Assembly: GCA_018398765.1 (NCBI GenBank)
Contig: JAHBMJ010005639.1
Span: forward strand, 17,501 to 51,794
Origin: Chromera velia
Taxonomy: Eukaryota > Sar > Chromeraceae
Reading direction: 5' to 3'
Length of the DNA: 34,294 bases
Made by a program: the position numbers and the translations under genes. Under the pieces are notes generated by a model. The model had not been told where the DNA came from and did no database searches. It saw nothing but the letters and a program-made list of their open reading frames with translations. Below are positions 19,701 through 31,303 of this stretch, piece after piece (position 1 is the stretch's first letter; each line of letters starts with the position of its first letter).

Positions 19701-22700
19701 TCGACTTCAGTAACTTACCTGATTTGCTTTGGCACACACACACACAACGCGTTTCTATAATAATACGCGATTGACGCAAAAACGCTTTGTCGGTCGGTCC
19801 AATGTCGTCTGTCTGTCTTGTTCTGTTCTGATGATCTTCAAGGGTCTGCAGGCATGCGGCCTGCCTACATAAGGAGAACAGAGAGAAGGGGAGGGAAGGA
19901 GGGGGAGGATTGAGGGAATTGAGCGTAACGAAGACAATTAAGACACGTAAGCTTGCAGAGGAAGAGGAAGAAGAAAGACATACGACCAGTCAATCAGTCC
20001 CTGAGACAGACAGTATGTCCTCACTGACTCAAGACAAAATCCAACGAACAGAAAAAGTGACAGAGATGTGCAGACAGACAGGCAGACAAACGGATTGATA
20101 CACGATCCGTCCGTGCTGGCTGTTCCATCTGTTGACATCTTTCTTTCTTCCTTTCTATTTTCTTCCTCTCTCAAACTTAGCTGTTTCCCGTTATGCAGGG
20201 GGAGAGAGAGTTTCCACAAACAAACAAACAAAACAGACAAAAAAACGTATCGACAAGGTGAACGAATGAGTGAATTCTGTTCACAAAGCCATCTAATAAG
20301 CCAGTGTCTCTAGTATCGTTCCCGCCCATCTCTTTCAAACTCTCCCTACAGAAGAGAGAGAAAAGAAAGACCCTTGGCGGAACCCCAGGAAGGGAAAAGG
20401 AGGTGACAGAGAGAGTGAGAGAGACTGCACGACATGAAATTCTCTTCATCTCTTGTTTCGTTTGCTTTTTTTTGTCGCCTCAAAAGGATACTCACTCTCT
20501 CGGGCGGAACCTGCGATCGACTGACCGCCAAACCTCCGACAGGAACCCTGCAAGTAACTAGACACTCACCCTTCCATCCATCCAGCCAGATAAATCATCA
20601 GGCTGCGCATGAAGGCGTGCAGGCAGGCGGGTGGGTACAATCCCACCACAAACCAAACAAAGTTCTTTCGATCTTGGTCACTCCAACCGACTAATTTCTT
20701 CTTCACCTTCACCCCTACCAGCGCATGGATGTCATCATCTGTGTCGTCAAATTCTCCCTCCCTCCGCTTTCTTCGTTTCATTCTCTTAATCAATCGTTGG
20801 CTGTGCACGTGCCACCCACCCAGCAGGCAGGAAGGAAGGACGGATTCATCCACAGACTCATCGATCTGTCCGTCCGAAGCAAGCGGAAGGGACACGACAG
20901 CGAGGAGGGAGGGCAGCATAGGAGAGGAGAGAAAGGAGAGGGACCGCACGGACAGACAGAGAGGAGTTCAGACAGGGGAGGGGGGCTGAGATGGTGAGAG
21001 AGAGAGGAGTTCTTTGCCCTGCCTGCCCTCTGTATGAAACGAGGAAGAATCGAGGAATGAATGCATGACTTCGTCCAGCTGCTATGATTTGATTCTTTCC
21101 TTCTTTTTTCCTTCTTGATTGCTTTTTTTTCTTCGACCGATCGACCGATCACGCTTGGTGTGCGTGCGTGCTTTCTTCCTTTTTTTTTTCTCTTCTTCCG
21201 ACCCTCTTCCGAAGGGGAAGGTCCCCTTTCCCTCCCTCCGTTCCGGAACGGCGGGGACCCTTTCCTTCCTTCCTTCCTTTCCTTCCTTCCTTCTGCGACT
21301 TTCTTTCGCTCCAAGATGAGCCTCCCTTCCGTTAACCCACTCCATCAACTTATTTGTATGTCTATGTCGAGTTCCTCCTTTGAGTCGGTGTGCCTAGACG
21401 TCTGCATGTCTGTCTACACGTCTCTGCAAGAGAGCACTCAGACATCCAGAACCGACCCATTCCATTGACCTCTCCTTTTCTTTTTCTACTTATTCTCTCC
21501 CTCTAGCTTCCGTTCCTCCGTCAACCTCCGTCCATCTCTCTTCCTCCCTCCCTCCCTGTTGATGCGATTTCTTTCGGAGGAAGACGAGATGGCCCTGGGG
21601 CGAATCCCTCCCGCCATTCTTTGCTCGGTCGCTCGGTCAGTTTTTCGGAAAGAGAGGACAAGACGGTCACGAACAGAAGAGAGGAGAAAAAAGCCCTTTC
21701 CACCTGCCTGCATGTCCTGTGCACGCATGTCATGCACAGCCAAACAAACAAAACGAGACAAAACAGACTTGCTTGGAGCATTGAACTGAATGCTGATCGA
21801 GAGACATATCAGACGAAGAGAGCAAAAGCACTCCGCCGCCTCGTTAGGGAGCCTCAGATGAATTTTGTCTGTTTGTTTGCTTGTTCAATGCATCCTTCAA
21901 TCCATCCATCCATCCATTTATCAATGTACTGACTGCATGCGGCGCGGAACAAGCGAGCAAACAAATCTCTGCCTGCCTGTCCTTCAGATTCCTTCAGGAA
22001 GGATCCATGAAGCAAGCGTCTGCTCTTTCTTTCTGCTTCTCTCACTGCATGCTCGTGTCTTTCTTTCTTTGTTTGCCTGCTTGACTCGGTGAACGAGGAA
22101 GGGAGGGGAGGGAAGAAAATGCATTCAGTCCTGCTGCCTGCGCACGAACATGAAGACATGGATGCATACACACCTCCTCGGTCGTGTCGTCATCAAGGGC
22201 AGACTGTCTGCCTGTCTTTTTACGTGTCTCCTCCATCGGTGTTTTTTGGTTGTTTCATTCATTCATTGATTCATTCAATCGACTCACCCCCTTCTCGTTC
22301 TTCCTGAGTGAGTTACAGACGACAGCCTTGCATGAGTGTCTATTTGATGGGCCTCATTTCTATCTCCCTTCGCAACAACCAACAAAACTTCCAACCAGAA
22401 AAGAGGACGGACAGACAGACAGACAGACGAAGGGGAGTGGTTCAGAGGGAATTAAGGGAAAGAGGAAAGGAAGCCCTCAACATTGGCGTCGCGCCATTTC
22501 TTCCTTGTGTTGCGACGGACACATTCGGGCAACGAAAGGAAAGGGAAGAATGAAGGACGGAGGGGGAGAACGGAAGTCGATGTCTACTTGTGCAGATGAG
22601 AAACGGACGCAGGTGGTAGGCGGGCAGGAATGTCAAACAAATAGCAGAAGGCACTTTGCAGGTAGCCAGCAGGGAATGACAAACACGCGCAGAAAGAGAA

Positions 22701-23113
22701 AGAGAAAGAAAAGAAAGGAGAAGAAAGAAAAAAAGAAAGTTAAAAAACACAGACAGAGAGACCAGAAAGACAGGCAGGATGCTGTCTTTGCTTTTCGTTC
22801 TGTCTCACTCAGACAGGCAGACAGACCGTGTGTGAGAGAAAGAAAGCGAAGGGGCGGACGGAAGAAACGAATTGAAGGTGATGACCGTATGGTTGGATCA
22901 ATCACAGAGACAGACAGGGAGGCCCACCTATCTCCATTTCTTTCCTTTTCTTCTCCGGCGAGTAGTCGATCGAAGTCAGTAAGCGCACCTCTCTCTCTGG
23001 AACGCAGACAGCCAGCCAGCGTCATGCAATCCGTCCGTCAATCGGACTCAAATGGACCCTTCCTTCCTTCCTTCCTTTCTGAAGAAAGAAACAGGGAGAG
23101 AGAACGGCGATAG
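13757..23113 (+). CDS. Tentative nine-exon gene of unknown function
   Basis: I do not recognise the product; this is a model threaded by hand. Exons: 13757-13912 (ATG start after a pyrimidine tract and AG; ends before gtgtgt), 15328-15416, 16802-16907, 18057-18407, 19501-19586, 20487-20553, 20722-20802, 21580-21665, and 22309 to at most 23113 (stop TAG 23111-23113). Most have a pyrimidine-rich acceptor and a GT donor. The phases are compatible at every junction except 16907/18057, where the donor was chosen to fit. The joined frame has ordinary protein composition in the middle (for example ILTLSGGTCDRLTAKPPTG) and becomes Lys/Arg- and Ser-rich at the end. Because the whole region is pyrimidine-rich, AG acceptors are easy to find by chance, and some exons also read acceptably on the minus strand (18005-18403, 20647-20800). 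Treat individual exons as hypotheses. Confidence 0.3.
18057..18407 (+). CDS. Best-looking exon of the tentative plus-strand gene
   Basis: A long pyrimidine tract (18030-18054) ends in TAG, then 117 codons run without a stop to a CAG/gtcaga donor. The reading begins AFSECPSDTHKLSLALS, has a basic middle (AKRRKTKDGRQNSFRE), and includes a hydrophobic strand, HVLRVLLIDRQDGQQ. It starts and ends in phase 0, which fits the next exon at 19501. A minus-strand reading of 18224-18087 (start after a gatcag acceptor, donor gtgtgtgt) also looks protein-like, so strand is not settled. Confidence 0.35.
19501..20553 (+). CDS. Two phase-matched exons of the tentative plus-strand gene
   Basis: Exon 19501-19586 follows an almost pure pyrimidine tract (19468-19492) and reads KKVARPTDGQNNDKKSSWAK and onward for 28 codons plus two bases (AG). 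Exon 20487-20553 follows a T-rich tract and begins with the single base G, restoring an Arg codon. It reads 22 codons to a gtaact donor. The exact complementarity of phase and the protein-like joint make this the most credible junction of the model. Confidence 0.4.
20722..22308 (+). CDS. Two further exons and their introns in the tentative plus-strand gene
   Basis: Exon 20722-20802 follows cttcttcaccttcaccccta and CAG. It reads RMDVIICVVKFSLPPLSSFH and ends in phase 0 at gtgcac. Exon 21580-21665 follows a CCCT-rich tract and reads EDEMALGRIPPAILCSVARS, ending with two bases (CG) at gtcacg. The next reading frame opens at 22309 with one base (T), completing the codon. The first exon overlaps a minus-strand alternative that reads an acidic/basic segment (REGEFDDTDDDIHAL), so it is not certain. 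Confidence 0.33.
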
Positions 23114-26100
23114 ATGCATGGAAGGAAGCGTGACGACAATTACTGCACGCGAACACAGACGCCCGCGAAGATATGCACACAAACGATCTAGCTGACCCGT
23201 ACAACACAAAACGGACACAACACGTGTGTGCACATGAAGAAAGAAAACCGAACGCCGACCGATCGACACGGCAAACCAAGTTTGCCAAGCCACCACATGC
23301 CTTCGAGTCGACCAACGAAAAAGAGTAGTGAAAGTGAGTCAGAGAGCAAAAACGAAAAACCACCACACAGCAACCTAGCAACCGACTGACGGACATGTCA
23401 GGCAAGGAGAGAGGGAGGGAGGATCAACGGATGGTGTTCCATCCAGTGTTTGTACGGGGTTTGCCTTGCGTTTTTCTTTTTCTTTCCACACCTCTTGCTT
23501 GCTTTGGTCACGCGCCCGCACCTCCGCATGTCATGTGTGTCCGCTATTTCGGGGCGCAAGAGAGCTCTTTTCTTTCTTTTCTTCTGATCGAGGGAAGACC
23601 TCTGACCTCTCTCTCATCTTAATTGTGGCGGTGAGTTAATTCGTCGAAGAGAAGAACGAACGACGCGCCCTGCTTCGGTTCGATTCTCTTTTCTCCTCTC
23701 TTTCTTTCCCTTCCACTCACCCAACTTGCCACATGCTCCCTCCCTCCCGTCTTTCCTTCTTTTCTCTTGGCATCTACTTGTCTGTCTACAGCGCCTGTCT
23801 CCCTCCCTCCCTCACCTACTTCTCCCTCTCTCTGTCCGTCAAACTCGGTGTACATGCATGCACATGATGCACGCACGTGCACACGCAGAGAGACATGCAG
23901 ACGCACGCATTCATTCCTGGTTGTGTCAATCCATGGGCGGGAAACGAGGTCAAACAAACAAACAGACACACACAGGCGCAGAGAGACGGTGTGCATCTAG
24001 ATGAAGAGGGAAGAAGGGACAATCAATCCTATCTTCTGTCTACCCTTCTAGGCATTCATTTGCACTCCTTCTTGCAAAAAGCATGTAGGCATGTAGGCAA
24101 GCAGGCAGGCAAGACACACGAAGTCAAACAACGCACCCGCCGCCACCAAAGCAGACGGGCGGGTGGGTGCACAGGGTAGGACAGGACAGGACACAGGACG
24201 ACAGGACAGTTAGGGGCGTTCCGTCCAGAGAACGGGAAGAGCAGAGCAACGCCACGAGAAGAAAGAGTAGGGAAGATGAGAGAAGAGGCTCTGGTGGAAA
24301 GGAAAGGAAAGGAAAGGAAAGGAAAGGGGAGGAAATTAAGGAGATCGAGGAAGTGAGTTGAGGAGCTGAACTGAGTGAGACAGAACAGACAAGACAAGCC
24401 AAGACAGCTGGAAGAAACGACGAATCTTTTCATGCACCCGTCAGGCAGGCAGGCAGGCAGTCACTGAAGATAAGCAGCAAGCACGAAAGAAGAATCACAC
24501 AAAGACCATGACTGATTTCTTCTGACCGACTCGTCAGCCCAAAAAGAGCTTTCAGAGACAGGAAATGATTTCTCCAGAGGAGGAGACTAAAGGAGGAAAG
24601 GGAAGGGACGGAAAGGAAAGGAAAATAGGAAAGGAGTGAACGAACGAACGAACAGAAAGCCCCAGCCACCCCCCAGCCACCCCCCAGCCGCGGCCCAACA
24701 GGCCTTCCTTTGTTGCTTGCTTACGGCCATCATTTTTGCTTGCTCAAAGTTTCTTTTTCTCCTGAGGTCCTTTGATCATCCGGCAATGAAAAAAGGAACG
24801 AAGCGTCGCCTCCCTCCGAGAGCGCGAAGGCGAAGGAAGAGCATGCGGTGGAGCGGAGAGGCGGGAGGAAAGGAAAGAGAAATTCCACCCCCTCCCCACC
24901 CCCCATGCAACCTACTTCCTTTTTTCTCTCTGCTTCTTCAATCGGTCGTGGTGATTGGCGTTCTTTGTTTCTTTCCATCTTTTTTTCTTTCTTGTTCCCC
25001 CTTCTCTTGCGACCTTTCTGCTCTCATCTCATCTCATCTGAATCTTCGCTCTCTCTTCATCCATCCGGTCATCCGAAGACGTTCGGATGGACGGATGCAG
25101 ACAGCAGACGCGTGTTTTCGGAAGCAAGCTCAAGAAACAAGACGAGAACAATAAGGCAAGGCAAAACGACAAGACAAGAGGGGGGGGGGGCAGGACGGCG
25201 GATGGATGCGACCAGCCTTCAGTTGGGGAGTACACACGAGAGAAAGAAAGAAAGAAAGAAAAGAAAGAAAAGAAAGAAAGAAAGAAAGAAAGAAAAGAAA
25301 GAAAGAAAGAAAGAGGGACCGTGAGGAAGGAGGGGAAGGATGCGACGTAGGAAGGATAAGACGAGATAAGACGCACCAAGACGAAAAAAAGACGGACAAC
25401 AGACGGGAGGGGGGCGAAGAGACGGAAGGAAGGAAGAAAGAAAGACGGGGAAGGAGAAAGGTATGCAGGAATGGAAGAAGAACAAGCACCGCATCCATAC
25501 CTACAAACACACAAACAGACAGACAGACAGGCAGAGACCGACACTCTACCCGCGTACGCCTTTCATGCAACCATTTTCCGACAAACCTACCCGGAGGGCA
25601 GGCAGGCAACCAAGCAGGCAGGCAGACCCCCTCTTCTTCATGCCTGTCACCCCTCTTTCTTTTTCCCTGCATACTGTGGTCTAAGACACAAATCAATTTG
25701 CTTGCACTGAGAGATGATGTATGCATGGTCTAAGGTCCTCCCCCCCTTCCTGTCCTTTTATATTCTACTCATACAAACAAACAAACAAACAGCGGCACTC
25801 CACAAGTCTTTCTTCCTTCGGTCTACACGCTTTCTTCGAACAGCCTTTCCTTCCTTGGGCTTGCACTTTTTCTTTTCTTTCAGTCTGCACGCGCACGCGC
25901 GCATAAAAAGTCTACTGACAACAACACAACAGCTCGTACGTCGTATTTTCTTCTTCCTTCTGTCCATCAAATCGATCACTGGGGAACCAACCGGACCTAC
26001 TCCCCCCTCTTCCCCGACAGACAGACAAGACAGACAGAAGGGCTGGCTAGACAGACAAGACAGACGGTCTGTCTGGTATGCCTAACCTATACCACTCATA

Positions 26101-27218
26101 GGAGCAAAAACAGGAGGAGGCTATAGAGACTGTCATGACTGCAAGATGGAAGAGTGAGTGAATGACTAGGTGTGTGTGTGAGGGAAAAAGAGAGAAAGAA
26201 CGGTCGACATACGACGTCCACGCATTGACCTGACAGACCGCATCCGAAAGGAATGAAGGAATCAAGGGAGAATGCCTCTCTCTCTTCTCCTTCTCCTCAG
26301 TCTCCCACCACCTCTTCAGTCTCCCACCATCCAATCAGTCCGACTGAGTCAGTCAGTCAGTCAGTCAGTCAGTCAGTCAGTCCGACTGAGTCAGTCAGTC
26401 AGTCAGTCAGGTTTCCTTTCATCCATCCAGATACACACAGACCGACCGACCGGAATTATTTCTTCTACCCGTCTCTCTCGGCCGCCACCTTTTCTTTTTC
26501 TCGTCCACACGCACAGAGAGAGAGAGACAGACATCACGTCCCATTGCTTTCCTGGCTGGTATTCCCACAGGACCCTTCCACTTTATTTTCCTTTTGGCCG
26601 TCCCTTCTCTATGCCTGCCCCTTCTTGTCCCTCCCTTCTTCTCTTTCTTCACTCATTTTTTGGAGAGGCAGGCAGGAAGGTAGGCAGGCAGGCAGGCAAC
26701 CTGATTCAATTAATTTGCCCGAGTGGCCCGACAGGACACGTCACCCTGTATCGCTGGCAGTAGTCTCACATGACGTTTGCGTGGCTGTCTCTCTCTTTGT
26801 CTGCATGGCCGTCCGCTCTTTTCCCTCTATTTATTACCTTTTTCTTTCTTGTGCTACGATCCTATTTCACAACAGAGTCATGTCATGCAGCTGACTGTAC
26901 TCAGGCGGGAGGGAGGGGGGGGACTTCTACAAACGTTTCCTTCCTTCCTTCCGACGACTCGCTCGTCTTTGTATCAATACCTACCAGGACCACTCTCGCC
27001 CGTCTAGACCTAGAAAGTCTTTACTGCCTCCTTCAATCTAAAGACAGCGTCGCACAAAGTCAATCCGGAGAGGGCGACGGAAAGAAAGCAAAAGAGAAAG
27101 AAAGAAAGCAAGAAAGAAAGCAAGAAAGAAAGAAAGAAAGAAAGAAAGATTGACACAACTTCTCTATCAGAGAGTGAGATACAGGAGTGGGGAGGGGGGG
27201 GCAGAGAGAAAGAGCCAG
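23114..27218. repeat. Microsatellite-saturated DNA between convergent gene models
   Basis: GAAA arrays lie at 25239-25315 and 27080-27150. A CAGT array lies at 26346-26410, GGAAA repeats at 24296-24327, and CAGG repeats near 24443-24461. Possible exons follow good acceptors at 25884-25935 (one base plus 17 codons, donor gtacgt) and around 26960-27060 on the plus strand. I could not link either to a gene. Long frames such as 26253-26894 are Ser/Val/Gln repeats for part of their length. Confidence 0.5.
26346..26410 (+). repeat. (CAGT)n array with an internal interruption
   Basis: Two CAGT blocks are separated by a TCCGACTGAG segment that also stands before the first block, which suggests a duplication of the array with its flank. 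Confidence 0.85.
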
Positions 27219-29195
27219 TCAAAATCCCCAGCAACAGCCACCGCATGAAAGCGATCCGCTGGACGTCGCATCCCCGGACCTGCACACACACACACACGCA
27301 CACACACATACACACACACACACGGACACACACACGGACACGGAAACACACACACACATACATATATGTATATATACATATACAGAGCGAGAAAGAGAGC
27401 GCATGAGCGCACAAGACAGAAGAGAAAGAGGAAGAGCACAGGGGGGCCTCTGTGAGTTGCACGAGGGCGAAGAAGGGGAAAGAAAGAGAGAGCGAAGAAG
27501 AACGGGAAGGGAGAGGGAAGTAAGTGGTAATGGAGGAATGGGGGGGCACTTCCTTCCGTCCTTCCTTCCTTCAGGCAGGCAGTCAGGCAGTCAGGCAGGA
27601 TGCGGGAAGGATCGACTGTCTTTCTTTTTGGTGAGGGACACAGGATGGTTGTCTCATTCATTCGCTCACTGACTCACTCACTCACTCACTCTGCGTCCAT
27701 CGGAGTCATAGTAGACGTTGAGGAAGTGAACGAAGACGAAGAAGATGATGATGGAAGGCAGGGAAAGAGGCTCAACCCCCTCCCACCCTTTCTCTCCCTC
27801 TGCGTCTGCTTCTGACTGTTGTTCGTTTTCTTTGCTGCCGTCTCCTCTTCTTCCTCTCCCCCAAAACCCCACACAACTTCCGACAATTCCTCTTCGACAC
27901 TCTGCGTCTTCTCTCCGGGGGAGGCCTCTGTCTCTGTGGCCTTTGTTGCTGTTGTGGCGATAGAAGGGGAGCGGGAAGGTGTGGGCTCCTCCGCTTCTCC
28001 TTCCTCGCGATTGCGGCGTCGCCCGTCTTTCCGACGTTCCCCCCCATGGGGCTCTGGAGAACAGAAAAAAGGCACACCGTCGTCCACTTCTGTTGCTTCA
28101 TCCTCTCCCCTTCCCCTCTGTACAGAGCAGCAAACCGTCTCCCGCTCCTCTTGCTGCCCTTCTGATTCCGCCCCTTCATCTTCTGCCCTCCCCTCGTCGA
28201 GTTCTACACGGGAGGGCAGGGCCAAACGCAACCCCAGCCTCCTGCCGCCAGCCCTGTCACTTGCAGACCCCTCCCTGGCTCCTGCCAGCGTAAGAGGAGC
28301 GGGGGTGGTCCGCGTGGGTGCAGGTGGAGAAGCTGCTGTGTGTGGCGGGTCGGGGTCGACCGCATTCCTCGTGATTCCTTCAGCTGCCTGTTGTTGGGCT
28401 GGCCGTCGCTGCTGCTGTTGGGGGGGACGCGCGGTGGGTTGTTGTCCTTCCCTGACGGCTGCCTCGATTCTCTTTCGATGGTTCTCACGTCTGCTCATGA
28501 TTCGGGACCGGGAGCACGAGCCCAACTGGAAGGGCATCTGAGTCGTCAGGGACAGCAGAGGGCCTTCGCCTTCCCCTGGTGCGTCCCCATTGCGGTCCCT
28601 GGCGGCGGATCCCTCTGCCTCTACTGGGAGCGGGGGCAGGTTGATGTGCTGGACGGGAATTTGGGTGTCGAGGGGCAGGCGGGAGGGCACGACTGGGTGC
28701 GGCAGGTTGTGGAAGAAGTCCCCCCCGTCTCCTTCTGCTTCTGGATGGGCATCATCATCCAGTGCGAAGTGCCGAAGAAGAGCATCTTGCAGGGTGGGGG
28801 GGGGGGCGAACTGGTGCCTTGCATTGGCGTTGGCGTTGGGGGGGTGATGCAGAGGGCGGTGCGGGAGGCGGCCGTCCCTTCCTTCCCCTTCCCCTCTCCC
28901 CCCGTCATGCAAAGGGAAGTCGAAAAAGTTCCCTTCAAAAAAGACGGGACTTCTGTCACCTGACAGAGAAACTGCGCGTGGGGGCACACACACACACACA
29001 CATACACACACACACATAGACGTACAGACAGACATGTATGTATATACACACACAGGAGGGGTGGGGAGAAAGGCGAGTGGAAGATGCTTGCTGGCTGGTA
29101 CTGTGAGAAAGCAGTCTCAGCGACTCAAACGAAGGGCAACCCGCGCACACATTTGCACATAAATGCGTGCCTTTGGAGAAACGAAATGCATCCAT
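27219..29195 (-). CDS. Low-complexity, probably disordered protein, three-exon model
   Basis: I do not recognise the product. Exon 1 (29195-29054) starts at an ATG reading MDAFRFSKGTHLCANVCAGC and ends with one base before a GT microsatellite (gtgtgtgtatata). Exon 2 (28959-27690) follows tctctgtcag, restores the codon, and reads about 420 residues rich in Pro, Arg, Glu, Gln and Ser. It has an FFEGNFFDFPLHDGG start, a basic segment (IMSRRENHRKRIEA), a Gln/Pro run, and long acidic blocks. It ends with two bases at gtgagtgagtg. Exon 3 (27279-27219) follows a (TG)n run and CAG, restores the codon, adds SGDATSSGSLSCGGCCWGF and stops at TGA. Introns are 94 and 410 bases. Phases fit at both joins. 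Alternatively exon 2 simply runs to the TGA at 27686-27688. The reverse strand also has open frames across exon 2, but they are shorter. Cellular role unknown. Confidence 0.5.
27283..27370 (+). repeat. (CA)n microsatellite beside a minus-strand acceptor
   Basis: CA repeats with GCAC, GGAC and ATAC interruptions. On the minus strand it is a TG repeat ending in CAG directly before the proposed last exon. Confidence 0.85.
28985..29053 (+). repeat. (CA)n microsatellite within the first minus-strand intron
   Basis: CA repeats interrupted by ACATAC and GACGTACAGACAG. On the minus strand the intron begins gtgtgtgtatata, so the repeat starts exactly at the proposed donor. Confidence 0.8.
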
Positions 29196-29622
29196 GCACT
29201 GTGAATGGAAATGTGCCAGCACGCGTGCAGGGAATTTTAATGAAGAAGGGGATTTGAACAGAAACTGAGTGTGCGAAAAAAACGAATTAAAAGAATGGCG
29301 ATTTGAGCCGATGAAACAATCTGTGTGCACGAAGAAGCAAACGAAAAAGCAAAAGTCACGAAGGAAACAAAAAGAAGGAAGAGGGTGAGAGAAAGGACGA
29401 ACAAGATGGAAGAGGAAACAGACCCACCAACCTGCGGTGGAGACGCTATCAAGCATTGTGTTTTCGTTCTTCTTCTTCGTGGCGAACGGTTACGATGCTC
29501 TCGCAGACTTTAAAGCTAAGATCTCGTGGACGAGAGCTCTTTGTTGATCTGGTCGGGCTTGTTCGGAGACCGGAGTGTACCCTTCAACCAATGACTAGGT
29601 GAAACACCACCTTTAGAAAAAG
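29196..29622. other. Possible shared upstream region of divergent genes
   Basis: These 427 bases lie between the minus-strand ATG at 29195 and the plus-strand ATG at 29623 and are nearly free of microsatellites. I cannot point to a TATA box or other core promoter motif with confidence. Part could be 5' untranslated sequence or an unseen exon; for example, 29500-29600 reads RELFVDLVGLVRRPECTLQP on the plus strand. Confidence 0.35.
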
Positions 29623-29934
29623 ATGAGCGAAGAGAAAGACCGACAAATAACAATTCTGTGGGAAAATTTTCCTTACGACTCTGACTTTTCCCCTCACGAT
29701 CAACCCTGCTTCCTTTTGAATGTAGATGAGCAGGGCAAAACCGAAAAGCTGACCAATCCCTCTTTCACAGAACCGTTCGAGTTTGTAATGCTGATTTCAA
29801 GATCTACTTCCTTCGATCTGTTCTTCTATCTTGGTTTCCTTCCGGAAACTCTGATCGAATATGCGTACAACTCGACGACTTCTCCCTTCCCTTCTTCCTG
29901 CCTTCCTTCGATGGAAGTCTGCCTTCTTCTCTGA
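29623..29934 (+). CDS. Small protein or first exon, unknown function
   Basis: From an ATG at 29623 the frame gives 103 codons with balanced, non-repetitive composition. It reads ILWENFPYDSDFSPHDQPCF, then FEFVMLISRSTSFDLFFYLG. The mix of hydrophobic, aromatic and charged residues resembles a folded domain. It ends at TGA 29932-29934, and the last 20 residues turn Ser/Pro-rich, so the true coding end may be a splice site nearer 29880. It lies 5' of the coiled-coil gene on the same strand and could be its first exon, but I could not find a phase-matched join. The family is not recognised. Confidence 0.4.
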   Translation: MSEEKDRQITILWENFPYDSDFSPHDQPCFLLNVDEQGKTEKLTNPSFTEPFEFVMLISRSTSFDLFFYLGFLPETLIEYAYNSTTSPFPSSCLPSMEVCLLL

Positions 29935-30521
29935 CTCTCTGTCATCTAGAGGTTCATCCCTTTTGCCCTTGGCAGTTTCCCTGACGGCTCTTTGTGAGGA
30001 TTTTTCGTCGATGGCGAAAAAAATCTCGGAAATTTTTCAAATTTTGGTACGTAGGTTGAAAACGCGCGAGACGTCCAAAATGGCCCCGGAAAGCCCGCGC
30101 GCGCGCGCGCCCGCGCGCGTAAGTCATAAAATTTTTGAATGGATATATGGCGCCAATCAGTGTGCATGTGTCAGACTGTATTGAAGTTGTTGTCCCCAAC
30201 TTCTTCCGTGATCTTCCACGCCACAGGTGTTGTATGGTGTTGTTCATTTCAACTCGATCCAATTCGACGGTCGGCCGGTAAACCACCAGCACCAGCTAGC
30301 TGCACGTGTTCATGTGGAGACTTCCACTTAAGGAGCTGTGTTGATGTACAAGTTGCCACGAGTTCCATCATGCAGCTCGCTCCGCAGGCCAGAACGGCAT
30401 GCAGATCATTCTCTTTTCAATCCGTCACTTCGAACACCCGGCTTCAATTTTGTTGAGAGCTCAGCCTGACATTGTTGCTTTTGTGCGTCAGACACGCTGT
30501 ACGTTTTTGTAGGTTGATCAG
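29935..30521. other. Non-repetitive stretch with a GC alternating run
   Basis: There is little simple repeat here except an alternating CG tract at 30096-30119. It ends in GTAAGT (30119-30124), a perfect consensus donor. The plus frame from 29861 runs open across it to 30184. A second protein-like piece (ILLRAQPDIVAFVRQTRCTF) lies near 30430-30510, with a TAG just before 30522. Exons of the neighbouring genes may be here but I cannot place their ends. Confidence 0.4.
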
Positions 30522-30919
30522 ATGAGGAGCTCCACAGAGGGTGGTCACAGAGGTCTTCCGCATGCCCTCACAGAGAGGGACGAGGTCCTCCACAGGGTCG
30601 GTAGTTACCTCGGTTCGTCTTCCTCCTCCAGACAGCACGGGACCAGTTGCACAGGAAGGAACGCCGAGACCATGCCCAGAGGATTCGCCAAATCACCCAA
30701 CGGGCTGGGCCCTCGTGTGCCGAGTGCGTCCGCTTCTGCCTCCCCTCTGTGCTTCAAGTCCACAGAGACCGTTGTGGCAGAGCTCGAGAAGGACCTCATC
30801 GCAGTCGCAGTCTCCTCGGCAGCCGAAGCTCGCGAGGAGATTGCACAAATGAGAGCAGAGACGCAGCGAAGACGGGTTCAGGTGTGTGTGTGTGTGTGTA
30901 TCTCTCTCTCTCTCTCTGT

Positions 30920-30954
<35 letters not shown>

Positions 30955-30972
30955 ACAGTGTGTGTGTGTGTG

Positions 30973-31013
<41 letters not shown>

Positions 31014-31262
31014 GAGAGCGAGAGCGAAAAAAGGAAAGCAAGCAAGAAAGGAACAAACAAGGACAAAAGAAAGGAACAAACAATCTAGTAACGTGGGCAG
31101 AAGGCCCAAAAAGGTGAGAGGTAAGCGGCAGACTATATGGTTTCTTTCTTTTTTTTTTTTGTCGTTTTCTTTCTTTCCTTCCTTCCTTCCTTCCTTCCTT
31201 CCTTTCTTTCTTCCTTCCTTTCTTCCTTTCTTTCTTTCTTCCTTCCTTCCTTTCTTTCTTTC

Positions 31263-31303
<41 letters not shown>

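Noticed and set aside
19700-19725. Perfect minus-strand donor CAG/GTAAGT
   Set aside because: No credible upstream exon ends there; the preceding sequence is a GT microsatellite.
20647-20800. Minus-strand exon reading a basic then Asp-rich segment
   Set aside because: It looks protein-like, but the plus-strand reading has a better acceptor and fits neighbouring exon phases. Kept only as an alternative.
22184-22308. 5' part of the 309-codon plus-strand frame
   Set aside because: It precedes a better acceptor at 22308 and is Ser/Phe-rich repeat translation. Only the part from 22309 is kept, tentatively, as a last exon.
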